A DNA stretch of 21,440 nt from Actinomortierella ambigua (GCA_016098155.1 JAAAJB010000306.1:20611-42050), one strand, 5' to 3'. Positions 10,336 through 19,985 are shown, counted from the first letter of the stretch. Notes: generated by a model not told the origin, from the letters alone. Numbers and translations: made by a program.

Positions 10336-12350
10336 GGAAATATATTGGTTATCCACGATTGCTGTGAAGTAACAAGGAGCCAGATCCGGAGACGCGTTTG
10401 GAAGCGACATTCCTTGGTTTGAGTGTTGCAGCATTCAGTCCTAATGTAGTCGTTGCTACCCTCCTTTCGATGAAGGGCAAAGTGCGTTGCCTGTTGGATA
10501 ATCCTTATCGAGGCGAACAGTGGAGCGGCCATTGAAACATTGTTGACAATATGAACACGGTTGACTATGGCTAACTAGCAGCAGAGCGTCCCAAATATCT
10601 CATGTCAATGTACAGCTCAGCGACGAAATGATGCCCTTGGCTACAAGTAGCATCTGCTCTGTTTGCTACGAAGGGAGAGCGTGCGCACTTTTCGTAAGCA
10701 GTAGAGACTTAAAATTCATTATGGCAGTGCTCAGCAAAACGTCGGTCATACATTGACCATACACTGACCATTGCATATGCAATAGCATTTTCCCACTATT
10801 TTCTCCGCCTTTTCTCTTCATCCACCCACCTCCCAAATCCACGGCCGATCTTCAGCTTAGGCCTCTATGTTGAGGCGACTCTTTCCAAAAAGCAACAGCA
10901 TTCGCCCTTATGTATCTACTTACTCCGCTTTGCTTGTATTGGCAACGCAGAGGAACAACCAGGTGGGCCATCCCGTCCCCCTCGCAACCTGCACCATAGT
11001 GGCTCGCACTCTCACGCGACATCTAGCCCACCCTGGTTCTGGTACCATGCTTGTGTCCTATGTCACCCTATACAGCCAAGCCTTCTTTTAATGTGCTGTA
11101 TTGGCAGTTTGCTTGAAATGGGCTTATGTCTGGCCTCCAAGGAGCCTAGCTTCGCTGGCGACTCTCTCCCTGGCCAGTGTGCAATAGCTGTCAGCCTGCG
11201 ACCACGAACGCTCGACTAGGGATGACCCGACCCGAGTTAATATTTTCCGATTTTCTGTGGGTTCTTTAGGTGATATATGAGATCCTTCTGGTAGACAAGT
11301 GGATGGGTGGATTAGTTTGAAGGCGGAGAAGAGGTTAAGGAGCAGTGGAGATATTCTTCACGAAATATGAAGTAGTCGACATGCCCTTTCACAATCTGGC
11401 AGTGACTTGCGGATTTCGTGTCCAGCATGCTACTGGCGTTTTTGATCCTGATGTCTGCAATACGAAGTCACTCCCGACTATCATGGTTGCCTTCAAAAGT
11501 AGGGGCAGATTCAAAGTAGAGTACTTTGTCTAAACGCCCCATGTAGGTTGACTGTAGTAGATGAGACCGAATGCCTGGCACTGTAGTCGTTGGACAATGT
11601 GAAGATAAAGCGAAGCAAAATTTTTTTTTAAAAAAAAAAAAAAAAACCAGTTTGATGTGCCTAGCAGAGAATCAACCAGCCTCTCTTTACTGTTCTTAGT
11701 CTCAAACAAGTCATAGTCACGTGTACGACGGCGCCTAGACAATTCCATAACTGTCAAGCAGACAATGTGTCATACGGAGTCGGATGCAACGTCCAACACT
11801 GTAGGTCGGTCCGCTGCCGTTTAGGACAATAGAATTTTATATCTGCATCGACCGACGCAGCGCCATGAAGAACGCGAAGATGGCCATATAATATCCATGA
11901 TCTAGAGGACTTATCACGTGTAGATTTTGACCAGGTGCGAATAGACTTCGTTTGTTCGCGTCGTTCCCTATGACAGCCCAAAGACATCTCACTAGAATCA
12001 AACCTTTAATCAAGATCTAACAGAGATCGTTTGGGCTCATGAAAGCACCTTTGTCGAGAATGTAGGGCGACGCGGCTGCGATGCTAGATGAAACCCCGGC
12101 CATGTAAGAAGCTTGGACCTGGTAGAGCTGACGGGGTCTACTGGCAGGTCTTTTGAACGCCGGTAACCACGTCACCATAGTGCTCTTGGAAAGAACAGCA
12201 GGTGTAATCGGACAAAGGTGACCCAACTCTTGCTGCATGGGTGCCGCTGGCTCTTGTGAACGGTCGTTCTCCGCTACAAACGTGGGCGACAGATCTATTT
12301 GATTCGCGTGTGGACTGTTTTCTGTTCACAATCTCATTTGTCGTTTCAAG
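10336..12350. other. Gene-poor region with scattered weak ORFs
   Basis: I find no gene that can be supported. Short ORFs include 10867-11091 (+), 11345-11533 (+, 62 codons, MPFHNLAVTCGFRVQH) and 12017-12238 (-). The last reads through stops into more protein-like minus-strand sequence (FAPGQNLHV, then DHGYYMAIFAFFMALR, about 11830-11960). It may be another eroded gene, but no intact model emerges. Confidence 0.4.
11621..11646. repeat. T9A17 homopolymer junction
   Basis: Nine T followed directly by seventeen A. It could be the poly(A) end of a retroposed sequence or simple slippage. I see no clear target-site duplication around it. Confidence 0.85.
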
Positions 12351-12392
12351 ACGTGTCTTTCTCACCCCCTCACCTTCACCTTTTACACTCAA
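12351..12392 (+). promoter_or_regulatory. Pyrimidine-rich leader before the KH-like gene
   Basis: A C/T-dominated stretch with CACC repeats lies immediately upstream of the chosen ATG at 12393. Such tracts are common near fungal transcription starts and support this start. No clear TATA box was seen. Confidence 0.45.
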
Positions 12393-15300
12393 ATGACAGA
12401 GCGAGACCAACATACAGGTGCAGACACATAATCAACTTTGGATGGCTCACAGAAACGTCCATGGTCTCATTCGAAACGCTAACCTTGGGCTCCTCGGCAT
12501 CCTAAATTCCTCTTTATTAATCTGCTCATTTCAGTTCACACGTCTGTCCATGTGTTGACGACATGGCCTCCTGAGGTGATCCAGCAGAGTGTAGATGCAA
12601 TCAAGTAAGTTTCTGGGGACTTTCAGGTGCTTTCTTTTTGGCTGCTGCTCTCCCCGTGCTAACCTCGCCTTCCTGTCTGTCAGGACCATCTGCTACAAGT
12701 ACAACTGCAGCATCGCTTATAACTCTCTAGATGTGGTAGGAGTGACGAAAGTGCGTACTACACGACGCCATTGTTTGTTTGTGTGGACCACGATAGGCTA
12801 ATGCAAATGATCCCTCACCTATGCTCCATAGTCATATGAGATCAGCGCCTTCAATCGTGATCAGCTCCGAGGCGCGTAAGTATACATACTTTATCTCAGA
12901 TACGGCCCCCTTCGACAGAATCGAGGTGCGTATGATTGTATGTTTATGTGGCTGGCTAATGTTGTGCGTCGCGTTTACCATTTCGTTCTTAGAAAAGAGG
13001 ATATGATTAGTCAAATCCGCAGGATGGTATGAGTTCGACCATGTATCAAGAGCCAAGAATACTGTGCGATAGAACAGACTCGAGTAATCGAGGATAAAGG
13101 GCTAACCAGATTCATGACTAGCGTATGTAACAGGAATCGACCGAGGGACTTGTACCTATTCCTTTCCCCGACGAATGTCGCACCGTGGCGAACGAAGGTC
13201 TTGACGTGAACACCTCTCAGGAAACGTTCCCGATTTATGGGCTGGCACTTTCGGACGATAACGATGCTCAGTCTGCATCGTCTGACGATTCCGGACCCAC
13301 TGCTGCCCTCAACACCTCGTCGTCGTCAATTGCATCATCATCCTCATCGGTCGAAGGAGTCACTTTTGAGCTCGATCGGCGCATTGGCAAACCATTCGAG
13401 TTTTTCTTTGTTGACCGTAGCCAGACGGACGATGTGCGTGAAATGATTGCAGAGAAGCACGGTTGCAGGGTTGACGCAGACCCCACAGGACGGGTAATAC
13501 GATACGTATCAAACCAACGATGACTACTGATAACGTCACATGCCACTAAAACACACACTCACTACTTTCAACTTCGGTTATCTTTCTCCTATTCAATTTG
13601 CTTTCGGTCTAAAGAGAATGACATTTTTCGGGCTTGAGATGGACGCTGTCAAGGCTTGTGTGCGAGACATGACCAGAGTCCAAGCATACTACCTTCGACC
13701 TTCTTTCTTTCGACCAAAAAATATTTGTTTGATGCAGAACGAGCACCCCGATGTTTTTCGCATAGTGTTTGTCCCGCTGGCCCAGCATGATCACTACTCC
13801 AAGCGGATCCCCTTCGTACCCACCCGGTACCCCCCTGTAGACCAATATCACCTGCATACCCTGTTCAAGGCTGTGTGCGCTCGTAAGTCACTGATTACTC
13901 AACAGTGGTCAGTCACTCCTACTGCCCACCCACTCCCAGGCATCCACGGCATGGACTATCAGAACCAGCCCACTCAGGCGAGCCGGTCATCAACCTCTGC
14001 CGCACACAGTTCATGGTCTTCTGCCACTAAGCCGACACCTCCAGCTCCCACCAAAGGATACAATGACACTATCAGGCGTGGTGATACCGAGAAGTGGCCA
14101 CCTTTGAGAGGCTCTGGGCGGGCTACGGCGTCTGCGTCCTCAAGTAAGCAACAGCTACGGCTAATGTCATCGGTAGTGCGACCATCCGGCGATGGAGGTG
14201 AGACCAGGACCATGCGTGAGAAGGCGTGGCGTGCTCCTAATCTTGATTCGTTTGAAGAGGCAGACTTTCCGGTGGTCGGAGATTGGTTGTCCCAGAAAGA
14301 GGCTAGGGATAAAACACTCCAGGCCGCTTCAGCAGCTACTGAGACGACGCTCACTGTAGAGATGAATTCGGAATTGCTACAGCGAACAAAGCTTGCAGAG
14401 GCGACATCTACAGCTGCTGCAGCCATCGCCACCCCAGTAACCCCGTTAATCGTGGGTATTGACGAGCCTCCTCTGATCAGCTTTGACGATGAAGATCGGG
14501 GCTTCCTCCTAAACAACGCACGGGAAAGAAGCAAAGGAAGAGCCCAGACACACCAGCCGAGCCTATTGGATGACGACTTGTTGGCGAAGCCAGTCTTGAT
14601 GGACGCCGATGTCGAGGCTAGTGGACAACAACGTAGCCTTCGCGTCCTTCCTCTCCAGCGTGGCTCCTCACACCAGCCGACGTCATCTTTATCAACTGGC
14701 AATCTAACTGACAACTTGTACAACTACAACTTGTGGAAGACGATGGATGTTCTCAAACCTGCACTGGAGCATCTCCAAGGGCGCCGCAAAGAAATCCGTC
14801 TTGTGGGCCGCCTGGGCCATGTTGTCTATGACAACGTCTCGGCCGCTGCCACGAAACAGCTGTGGGAGTACACCAACGTAGAAGCGTCGGTGTTTGAGAA
14901 TCTTGGCGTCCGCCCCGTGTTTTCGCCCGCGGCTTTCATAACCCAGGACTTTTTTGATCGTTTCAACCAGTCAATCGACAACAAGCTGCTCGTCCGCTCA
15001 TTCTTTGAGTTTCAGTGCCGCTCACGCACCGACCCGAATTCCAGCTACATGCCGACAATCATCAAGGTGCCATCAGACAAGGCTGTGCTGGATCTCGTCG
15101 TCACACCTTGGGATTGTTTTGGTTCAGTCAAGTTTGACTCACTGGACAGGGATCACGGCATGGAGTTGCGCATTGAGGCACGAGAAGGACTGTTCAAGAC
15201 TAAGGACTCCGCTCTAGGTCGGCTTGATGTCAAACCGTATAACCAGTTCCGCAAAAAAATTTCGATTGGAGCAGAAAGTCGTTCAATTTCCTGCTCTGCT

Positions 15301-15799
15301 GTTGAAAACTACCTGGAAGTTGATAACATCCACTTCAAAATTGAGTACCTGTACAAGTTACCTGGTTCTGGAGATCAGTTCATTCTCAAAGTCACCAAAG
15401 TCGAAGTCATTGTCCTCGAGCGACCTTCCCCGATCCTCTGCACAGGCATCACGCGTGGCCAGGGTCGCACGTGGTTTGAGTTGGAGGTAATCACCCATTC
15501 TATGTATACATGACTTGCTTCATTTGCGTAAAAAAATGACTCCAAGCTCTACATTGCTTGGCTGATTAATCAACCCCGCCATCTTTCCTTTTGGCTACAA
15601 CGTAATCGGATAGATTGAGCACCAAGGTGTCGCCAAGTCCCTGGAAGAGAATCTGAAGCTAAAACCCAGGATGGTGGCGGACTGGACTATCGAGGAGATC
15701 TTGGGCTCGCAAAATCCAGAATCAGCAGGCGTGCTGAAGGGCTTTTTACAGCATTTCCAAGATATCCAAGATATAGCTGAGCATTGCCAACATCTTTGA
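12393..15799 (+). CDS. KH-like domain protein, uncharacterised C-terminal domain, 9 exons
   Basis: Reconstructed 866-residue protein. Exons: 12393-12417, 12535-12604, 12684-12750, 12832-12875, 12993-13026, 13134-13493, 13615-13882, 13940-15486, 15614-15799. All eight introns are GT..AG, phases agree at every join, and several carry CTAAC or CTAAT branch sites. Residues about 10-80 and 110-225 each look like a degenerate KH module (helix, a CxI or CRV strand, a G-containing strand, then a long helix such as GAKEDMISQIRRM or EMDAVKACVRDM), but no clear GxxG loop is seen, so RNA binding is inferred only. About 290-545 is Ser/Thr/Ala-rich and probably disordered. About 548-866 is a folded-looking domain (LWKTMDVLKPALEHLQGRRK, LVGRLGHVVYDNV) that may match the fungal DUF7905 family; I recall this weakly and could not check it. 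The weakest joins are the GTGCAG donor of intron 1 and the AAAG acceptor at 13614. Confidence 0.75.
13883..13939 (+). other. 57-nt intron, multiple of three, no stop
   Basis: GTAAGT donor and CCCAG acceptor inside the KH-like gene. Removing or keeping it leaves the frame intact, since it is 19 codons long with no in-frame stop. Its translation (KSLITQQWSVT and onwards) is unlike the flanks, so splicing is favoured, but a retained-intron isoform would be translatable. Confidence 0.6.
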
Positions 15800-15801
15800 G
15801 T

Positions 15802-15807
15802 AATAAA
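15802..15807 (+). terminator. Poly(A) signal of the KH-like gene
   Basis: AATAAA begins three bases after the TGA at 15797-15799, the same close spacing as at the ABC transporter gene. Confidence 0.45.
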
Positions 15808-15939
15808 CTCCTGCTGTGTCTTCATTGGCATCCAGAATAATTCATCCATGCTCCCTAGCCCTCGTGCGCCACTCGGTTGACGCTAAGATACACATGAACG
15901 CGATTTGCAACCCGTGCTCAGAGTGGCGTCTCTCACTCA

Positions 15940-16400
15940 GAGTGCTTCTGCCACCGGATGGCACGCCATGCATACTGATGCCTCGAGGCTGTCCATGCTT
16001 TACAATTCGTGCGTCATACGCTCCTAGAGCTCGCTCATATCTTTCGGAGGCCGCAGATGCCTTTCGAGCCTGTTGCTGAGTTCATGTAGTTGGTTTTCAA
16101 TGGGATTCAGATCAGGGAGCAATGCGGACCAAGATTGACACCACCGCTGTTTTGCAAATATCATGTTTGCACTACGTCTCGGATCATTGTCATGCTGGAA
16201 CATAAATGGTCGCGGCAAACATTGTTGTCCCGCCACGTTTCCATGAGAGCCTCTGTGTACAGGTCTGCGTTCAGTCCACCTGTGATCTTTGCCACAAAGC
16301 CTGGTCCTCGCCAAATCATGCAGCCTGAATTGCATTACATCTTCCTTAAAATTTGACAGTGCCGTAAAGCGTTTTTTGCTTGCGGCGCAAATTTATGAGA
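15940..16400 (-). pseudogene. Decayed Tc1/mariner transposase remnant
   Basis: Minus-strand pieces in different frames match the Tc1 family. GTVKF sits at about 16346-16362. WRGPGFVAKITGGLNADLYT (about 16310-16250) corresponds to the strand before the catalytic core. FMFQHDNDP and PDLNPIEN (about 16210-16100) contain the second catalytic Asp and the Glu of the DDE triad. Residues between that Asp and Glu number 30 instead of the usual 34, and there are at least one frameshift and several stops. The N-terminal helix-turn-helix half and the first Asp are missing, and no terminal inverted repeats were found. The element is inactive. It lies between the convergent KH-like and START genes, on the START strand. 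Confidence 0.85.
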
Positions 16401-17944
16401 TATGCAGGCCGTTTATTACTAGCCAAGATTGATGAAAGATTACTATGGTTACTGCTCAGAGCTTGTCCGCCTCCCTCCGATGCCTTTGCTGTACTCCGTC
16501 GACACCGGCTCTCGTCTACCTCTGCTGACACGAGCCGGATGTGCCACGCGACAAGCGGCAGGTAAGCACGAGTGTGAGGAGGTGATGGCTGAAGGAAGAT
16601 TGGGTCGTCATCCGATGGCTTGATGGAGGTGGCAATGTGTAGCGCAGCATTGTGGTCCAGCCGGATGGTTTCGATCAGTAGGGTATCACGAGGGCTAGCG
16701 CATGATACAGACAATAGAATGCCGTAGGATGAACAAAAACAAAGGGCGGAAACCTTTTTTCTTTCTCTTTTTTCTCGTAACTCCTCCCCTCCTATTCCAA
16801 TGCCTCCGACGAATGATGTGCACGGAATGATAACGTACCTCGCTAGCCACGCCACCTTGAAAATAGTCCAAGTAATACATGTATTGTCATCTAGTGTTTG
16901 CATCGCTGTCGAACTCTCGACCATGCGATCCCCAGGTGCCGTGAGATGATGTGGGGTGAGAGAGAAAATTGAAAGGTAAGAGGGGAGGTTTAATTTTCGC
17001 ATCGAGTTACTGTTACACAGCCTGGACGGTTACGAGCATACAATGCCTTGCCTGGCTTACAGATTCTGCGAGCGCCTGCGCACTCGAGGACAGCCTTCCA
17101 GTCTTCCAGGTCGTTCAGAGCATCGATTTCAGGGAGGACAATCGAAGCGCGCACAATCTTGGCCGACTTTACGCGCACGTTCTTTTTCGAGACAGAGATG
17201 GACGGAAGCAACGCGTCGATGGCGGACAATGCTGCAGAGGACGGAGGTGAACCCCTTGGCAGGCTCGCGATGGAGCCATGATCATGTCTGGATGAGACGG
17301 GAGAGGAAGCAGCTTTCAAGGAGGGGCGTCCCTGGGACAGCGATCCAGCGGATGACCCACGCTACTCTTTCGATGCCGATCACCCACGGTGGTGAATCCC
17401 AAGGAGGGTGAAGCTGTTTGAGATGCTGGTTGTTGACTAGAAATAGACGTGGACGACGATGACGATCCTTTGAAGCCCAGGCTGAGGTTGGAATTGAGGG
17501 TCATGGAGGCGGACAAGTCGGGGGTGCGCACAGAACTTGTGTAGAGGCACCTCCATCCCGAATTGGACTGGACAATCTCCCGAAAGTAGGTGAGTGCTTG
17601 GCTCAGCGTCTTTATGTACCGATCGGTCGCGCTGCGTGAATGGCGGTTAGAAGGGGTGGGAAAGCAGCGAGGCAGTCAAGCCAGTCAGCACCCAAACTGG
17701 CGGCGCACACACACACATCAATGGACGTGTAAAATAAAAAAAAACATTGTATACACCATAATAGCCACCGTTACCTATCGTGGTTGAGGTCCGTGGTGAG
17801 GGGAATTGTGGGTGGTCTATCGATATCCGTGTGTTGTTGGTGGTGGTGTTGGGGGGGGGGTCGAAGGGGAAGGAAGGAAGGGTGAGGAAGGGATCTGCGT
17901 CGGAGGGTGTCTTCTGTCCCCTGCTGCTCGACAGTCTGTCCCAT
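16346..17944 (-). CDS. START-domain lipid-transfer-type protein, 5 exons, altered 3' end
   Basis: START domains bind sterols or other lipids in a hydrophobic pocket (family knowledge; the ligand here is unknown). Exons on the minus strand: 17944-17775, 17631-17388, 17331-17061, 16905-16839, 16694-16346. All introns are GT..AG and phases agree; intron 1 has a CTAAC branch site and CGCAG acceptor. The model gives 366 residues. After a low-complexity start (Gln/His/Pro, dependent on a C10 run) come YIKTLSQALTYFREIV and SGWRCLY, a Ser-rich insertion (about 100-170), then the START core: VRASIVLPEIDALNDLEDWK, DDNTCITW, SPRDTLLIETIRLD, SIKPSDDDP, TRAYLPLVAWHIR. After about residue 305 START similarity fades, and the frame ends in RRKQ..GTVKF, which is transposase-like. 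The START domain is therefore probably truncated. An AATAAA on this strand (16417-16412) lies inside the last exon. Confidence 0.7.
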
Positions 17945-18275
17945 CGTCCCTTAGGGCACAGACAGACAGAATGGAAGGAAGGAAAAGGTGGAGGAGTCGC
18001 CACGCCCTCTTGGTCAATGGAGGCGGCAAAGGCAAGCTGGATGCCCAAGGACTGGCGAGTGCCATTCACTGAGGAAGGAGGCAAGGGCAAGAGGATAAAT
18101 TCAATGGCACCTCGTGACCTCAGCAAGCAAGTAGGCAGGCAGGGTGAATGAATGTAACAATGCAACAAAAGTTTGTCTGTCCCATAAGAAACAGTCGCCA
18201 GCAAGGAAGTACTCATGTCCACAACGTGTTGTGACTTTTGGCCGTGTTTGAGCTCAAAGGCAATGATCTATACAT
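17945..18275. other. Leader/promoter side of the START gene
   Basis: No further gene supported. On the minus strand the region just upstream of the START ATG is pyrimidine-rich (CTGTCTGTCTGTG near 17955-17975, CCTTTTCCTTCCTTCC beyond), fitting a fungal leader. A long minus-strand ORF (18222-17647) overlaps exon 1 in another frame and is not favoured. Confidence 0.45.
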
Positions 18276-18388
18276 GGATACGATCATAGACAACAACATA
18301 TGAATATGCTCGTAATTCGACAAGATGAAAATGCCCGTAGACAACATGTATATGCTCGTAGACACTATGGATATGCTCGTAGGCAGTG
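18276..18388 (+). repeat. Imperfect 20-27 bp tandem repeat (ATATGCTCGTAGAC)
   Basis: About five degenerate copies centred on ATATGCTCGTA at 18304, 18329 (as ATGCCCGTA), 18350 and 18371, plus a poorer one near 18277. One frame translates as repeated M-x-M-L/P-V-D (KMPVDNMYMLVDTMDMLVGS), inside a short ORF with no other support. Confidence 0.75.
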
Positions 18389-18592
18389 ATCTTTGTGGCC
18401 TATCGTCTGGCCATGCCCCCCCCCAACAACAACAACTTCATGTAAAAGGACCTCCTTCATCTCTCCCTGCCACACATGCACACACTTTAATGGGGGAAAA
18501 GGCCCCATCCCCACCTGTCGACGAGTCTCGCTCGCTTCCCTCCTTTCCCTCTCTGAAAAGCAAGTGCTCGCTCTGAACCACACGCACACAAA

Positions 18593-18721
18593 ATGCCCGT
18601 AACGAAAGTAGTGCGTTCCCAGACGCGTAACGAGAAACCGCAGGGTTGATGCTCGCAACCTGCAAAATTATCATTATTATGAAGGGGCGGGACACAGCCT
18701 ACATACATCTTGGACATCATC

Positions 18722-18775
<54 letters not shown>

Positions 18776-18820
18776 GACGACACCAATGTGAGCGGCGCCC
18801 TCGCCGTTGCCCAGTACAAG
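18593..18820 (+). CDS. Possible 5' part of a gene with an Asp-tract exon
   Basis: An ATG in good context (ACACAAAATG, 18593) follows a C/T-rich leader and opens MPVTKVVRSQTRNEKPQ, a basic start like many nucleolar proteins. Downstream, a frame spanning the (GAT)17 tract reads PTYILDII, an Asp run, then EDDTNVSGALAVAQYK in GC-rich codons, ending at a GTAAAG donor after 18820. I could not find one unambiguous intron joining the two parts (GTAGTG after 18607 with acceptor CACAG at 18696 would keep phase), nor a convincing 3' exon. It may be a real small gene, a broken one, or coincidence. Confidence 0.3.
18722..18772. repeat. (GAT)17 trinucleotide microsatellite
   Basis: Seventeen uninterrupted GAT units. 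Read on the + strand in the flanking frame they encode poly-Asp; on the minus strand they give poly-Ser, poly-Ile or poly-His. Confidence 0.97.
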
Positions 18821-19237
18821 GTAAAGTGAAACAGGGAGATAAGGAGAGAGAGAGAGAGAGAGATACCTGTTTGAGGATCAACTAATCTTACTCTTATCCA
18901 TAAGCAAAACACACACTCACTTTCTTTTCATGCTGTTCGTGTGAGGAAAGGGCAAAGAAGAGATGGTGTGAAAAACAGAGACTGGTCAGTGAGCAGAGAG
19001 TGTCTCTTTATAGTGAGATCTCGACATCCGGGTTGAGTGTCACATAATATGTAAACACTATCACACTTGTAACATATCAACCCCAGTTCCTTTCCTGTTT
19101 ACTTGGACAACCACAATATCAGCTTCTCATCCCATGTGGACCAAAAATAGGGAGAAGGAAGATAAAACATGTGCACCGGGGGTGTCATACTGTGCAGATT
19201 GAGCAAAGTCAAATTGCCTATGGTAGGGGGTTTTTAC
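18821..19237. other. Unassigned spacer
   Basis: It contains a short GA microsatellite (18846-18863), an A/T-rich stretch with CACA runs, and no ORF or RNA gene that I can support. Confidence 0.5.
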
Positions 19238-19322
19238 CTTTATGAGTAGACTCGAAAGCAGCCCATATTTCATCGTGTTTTGCACAACGAAATTTGGGCT
19301 GCTTCCGAGTCTACTTTATGAG
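19238..19322. mobile_element. 69-bp palindromic MITE-like insertion with direct repeats
   Basis: An inverted repeat with about 32-nt arms (19246-19277 and 19283-19314) around a 5-nt loop (19278-19282) forms a near-perfect hairpin with 28 of 32 arm positions matching. It is bounded by direct repeats CTTTATGAG at 19238-19246 and 19314-19322, the last base or two overlapping the palindrome ends. A palindrome bounded by a 7-9 bp duplication is the signature of a very small MITE or foldback element, or of an excised element's ends. As minus-strand RNA nearly all mismatches become G-U pairs. Confidence 0.65.
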
Positions 19323-19654
19323 GTGTAGTGGTGATATACTATCTTCATTCTTCCATTCCGTCCCTCCACTATATTAAAACTCATAAACCATCGGAGGCTG
19401 CATTCGATGATGTCCGCTGCCCTGGCGCCACAATCGACACCATCTAAGCGTTGTTCTGGACACGCATAAGCAAACCAATTTGCTAGTCTGCTGTTGCTCT
19501 TCTTGGGTACAGGCACATCCTCGTCTCGATCAACGGCCCTGCGCTAGGACGACCAGAGCGAATTGCCTTTGTCGTCAGTGGGTTGAAGATATCCCGGCCG
19601 GCCGCCGTACCAGAGGTAGGGTTTCTCAACGGATCACGGATCAATCGATCCGTT
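19323..19654. other. Spacer with a possible exon fragment
   Basis: A + strand frame at about 19485-19617 reads LLGYRHILVSINGPALG, RPERIAFVVSGLK, ISRPAAVPE and ends at a GTAGGG that could be a donor. An alternative minus-strand ORF (19516-19316) reads FAYACPEQRLDG, GARAADIIECSLR. Neither is recognised; either may be a gene remnant. Confidence 0.25.
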
Positions 19655-19985
19655 CCGTATTTTCGGTACGGTACGGATTCGGAGAGGCGTTTGGCCAATC
19701 CGGATTGGGTTTTTGTTCGACTAAATCCGTACCGCCACAATCCGTACCACTTCCAATCCGTACCTCTCCAATCCGTAAGGCTGTCAATCCGTACCGTTGT
19801 CAATCCGTATCGTTGTCGATCCGTACCGTTGTCAATCCGTATCGTTGTCAATCCGTAGCGTTATCTACCCGTACCGTTGTTGATCCGTACCGTTGTCATT
19901 CCGTACCGTTGTTAATCCGTGGTAGTTGTCTATCTGAATGGTCGTAAATTCGTACCTTGCCTGTACCGTTGTTAATGCTTATCAT
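19655..19985. repeat. 16-bp tandem array (AATCCGTACCGTTGTC) with an inverted copy
   Basis: About 14-15 degenerate copies run from about 19725 to 19975, the central ones nearly identical to AATCCGTACCGTTGTC. Just upstream, at about 19664-19681, CGGTACGGTACGGATTCGG is the same core in reverse orientation, so the block can fold back on the array. Translation in any frame is low complexity, so I do not treat it as coding. Confidence 0.9.

Noticed and set aside
16346..17002. 218-codon minus-strand ORF as a single-exon protein
   Set aside because: It covers two START exons plus introns read through in the same frame; good GT..AG pairs and START similarity only in the exon parts favour the spliced model.
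17647..18222. 191-codon minus-strand ORF starting MDMSTSLLATVSYG
   Set aside because: It runs through the START gene's exon 1 and intron 1 in a different frame; the spliced model starting at 17944 has consistent phases and a recognised domain.
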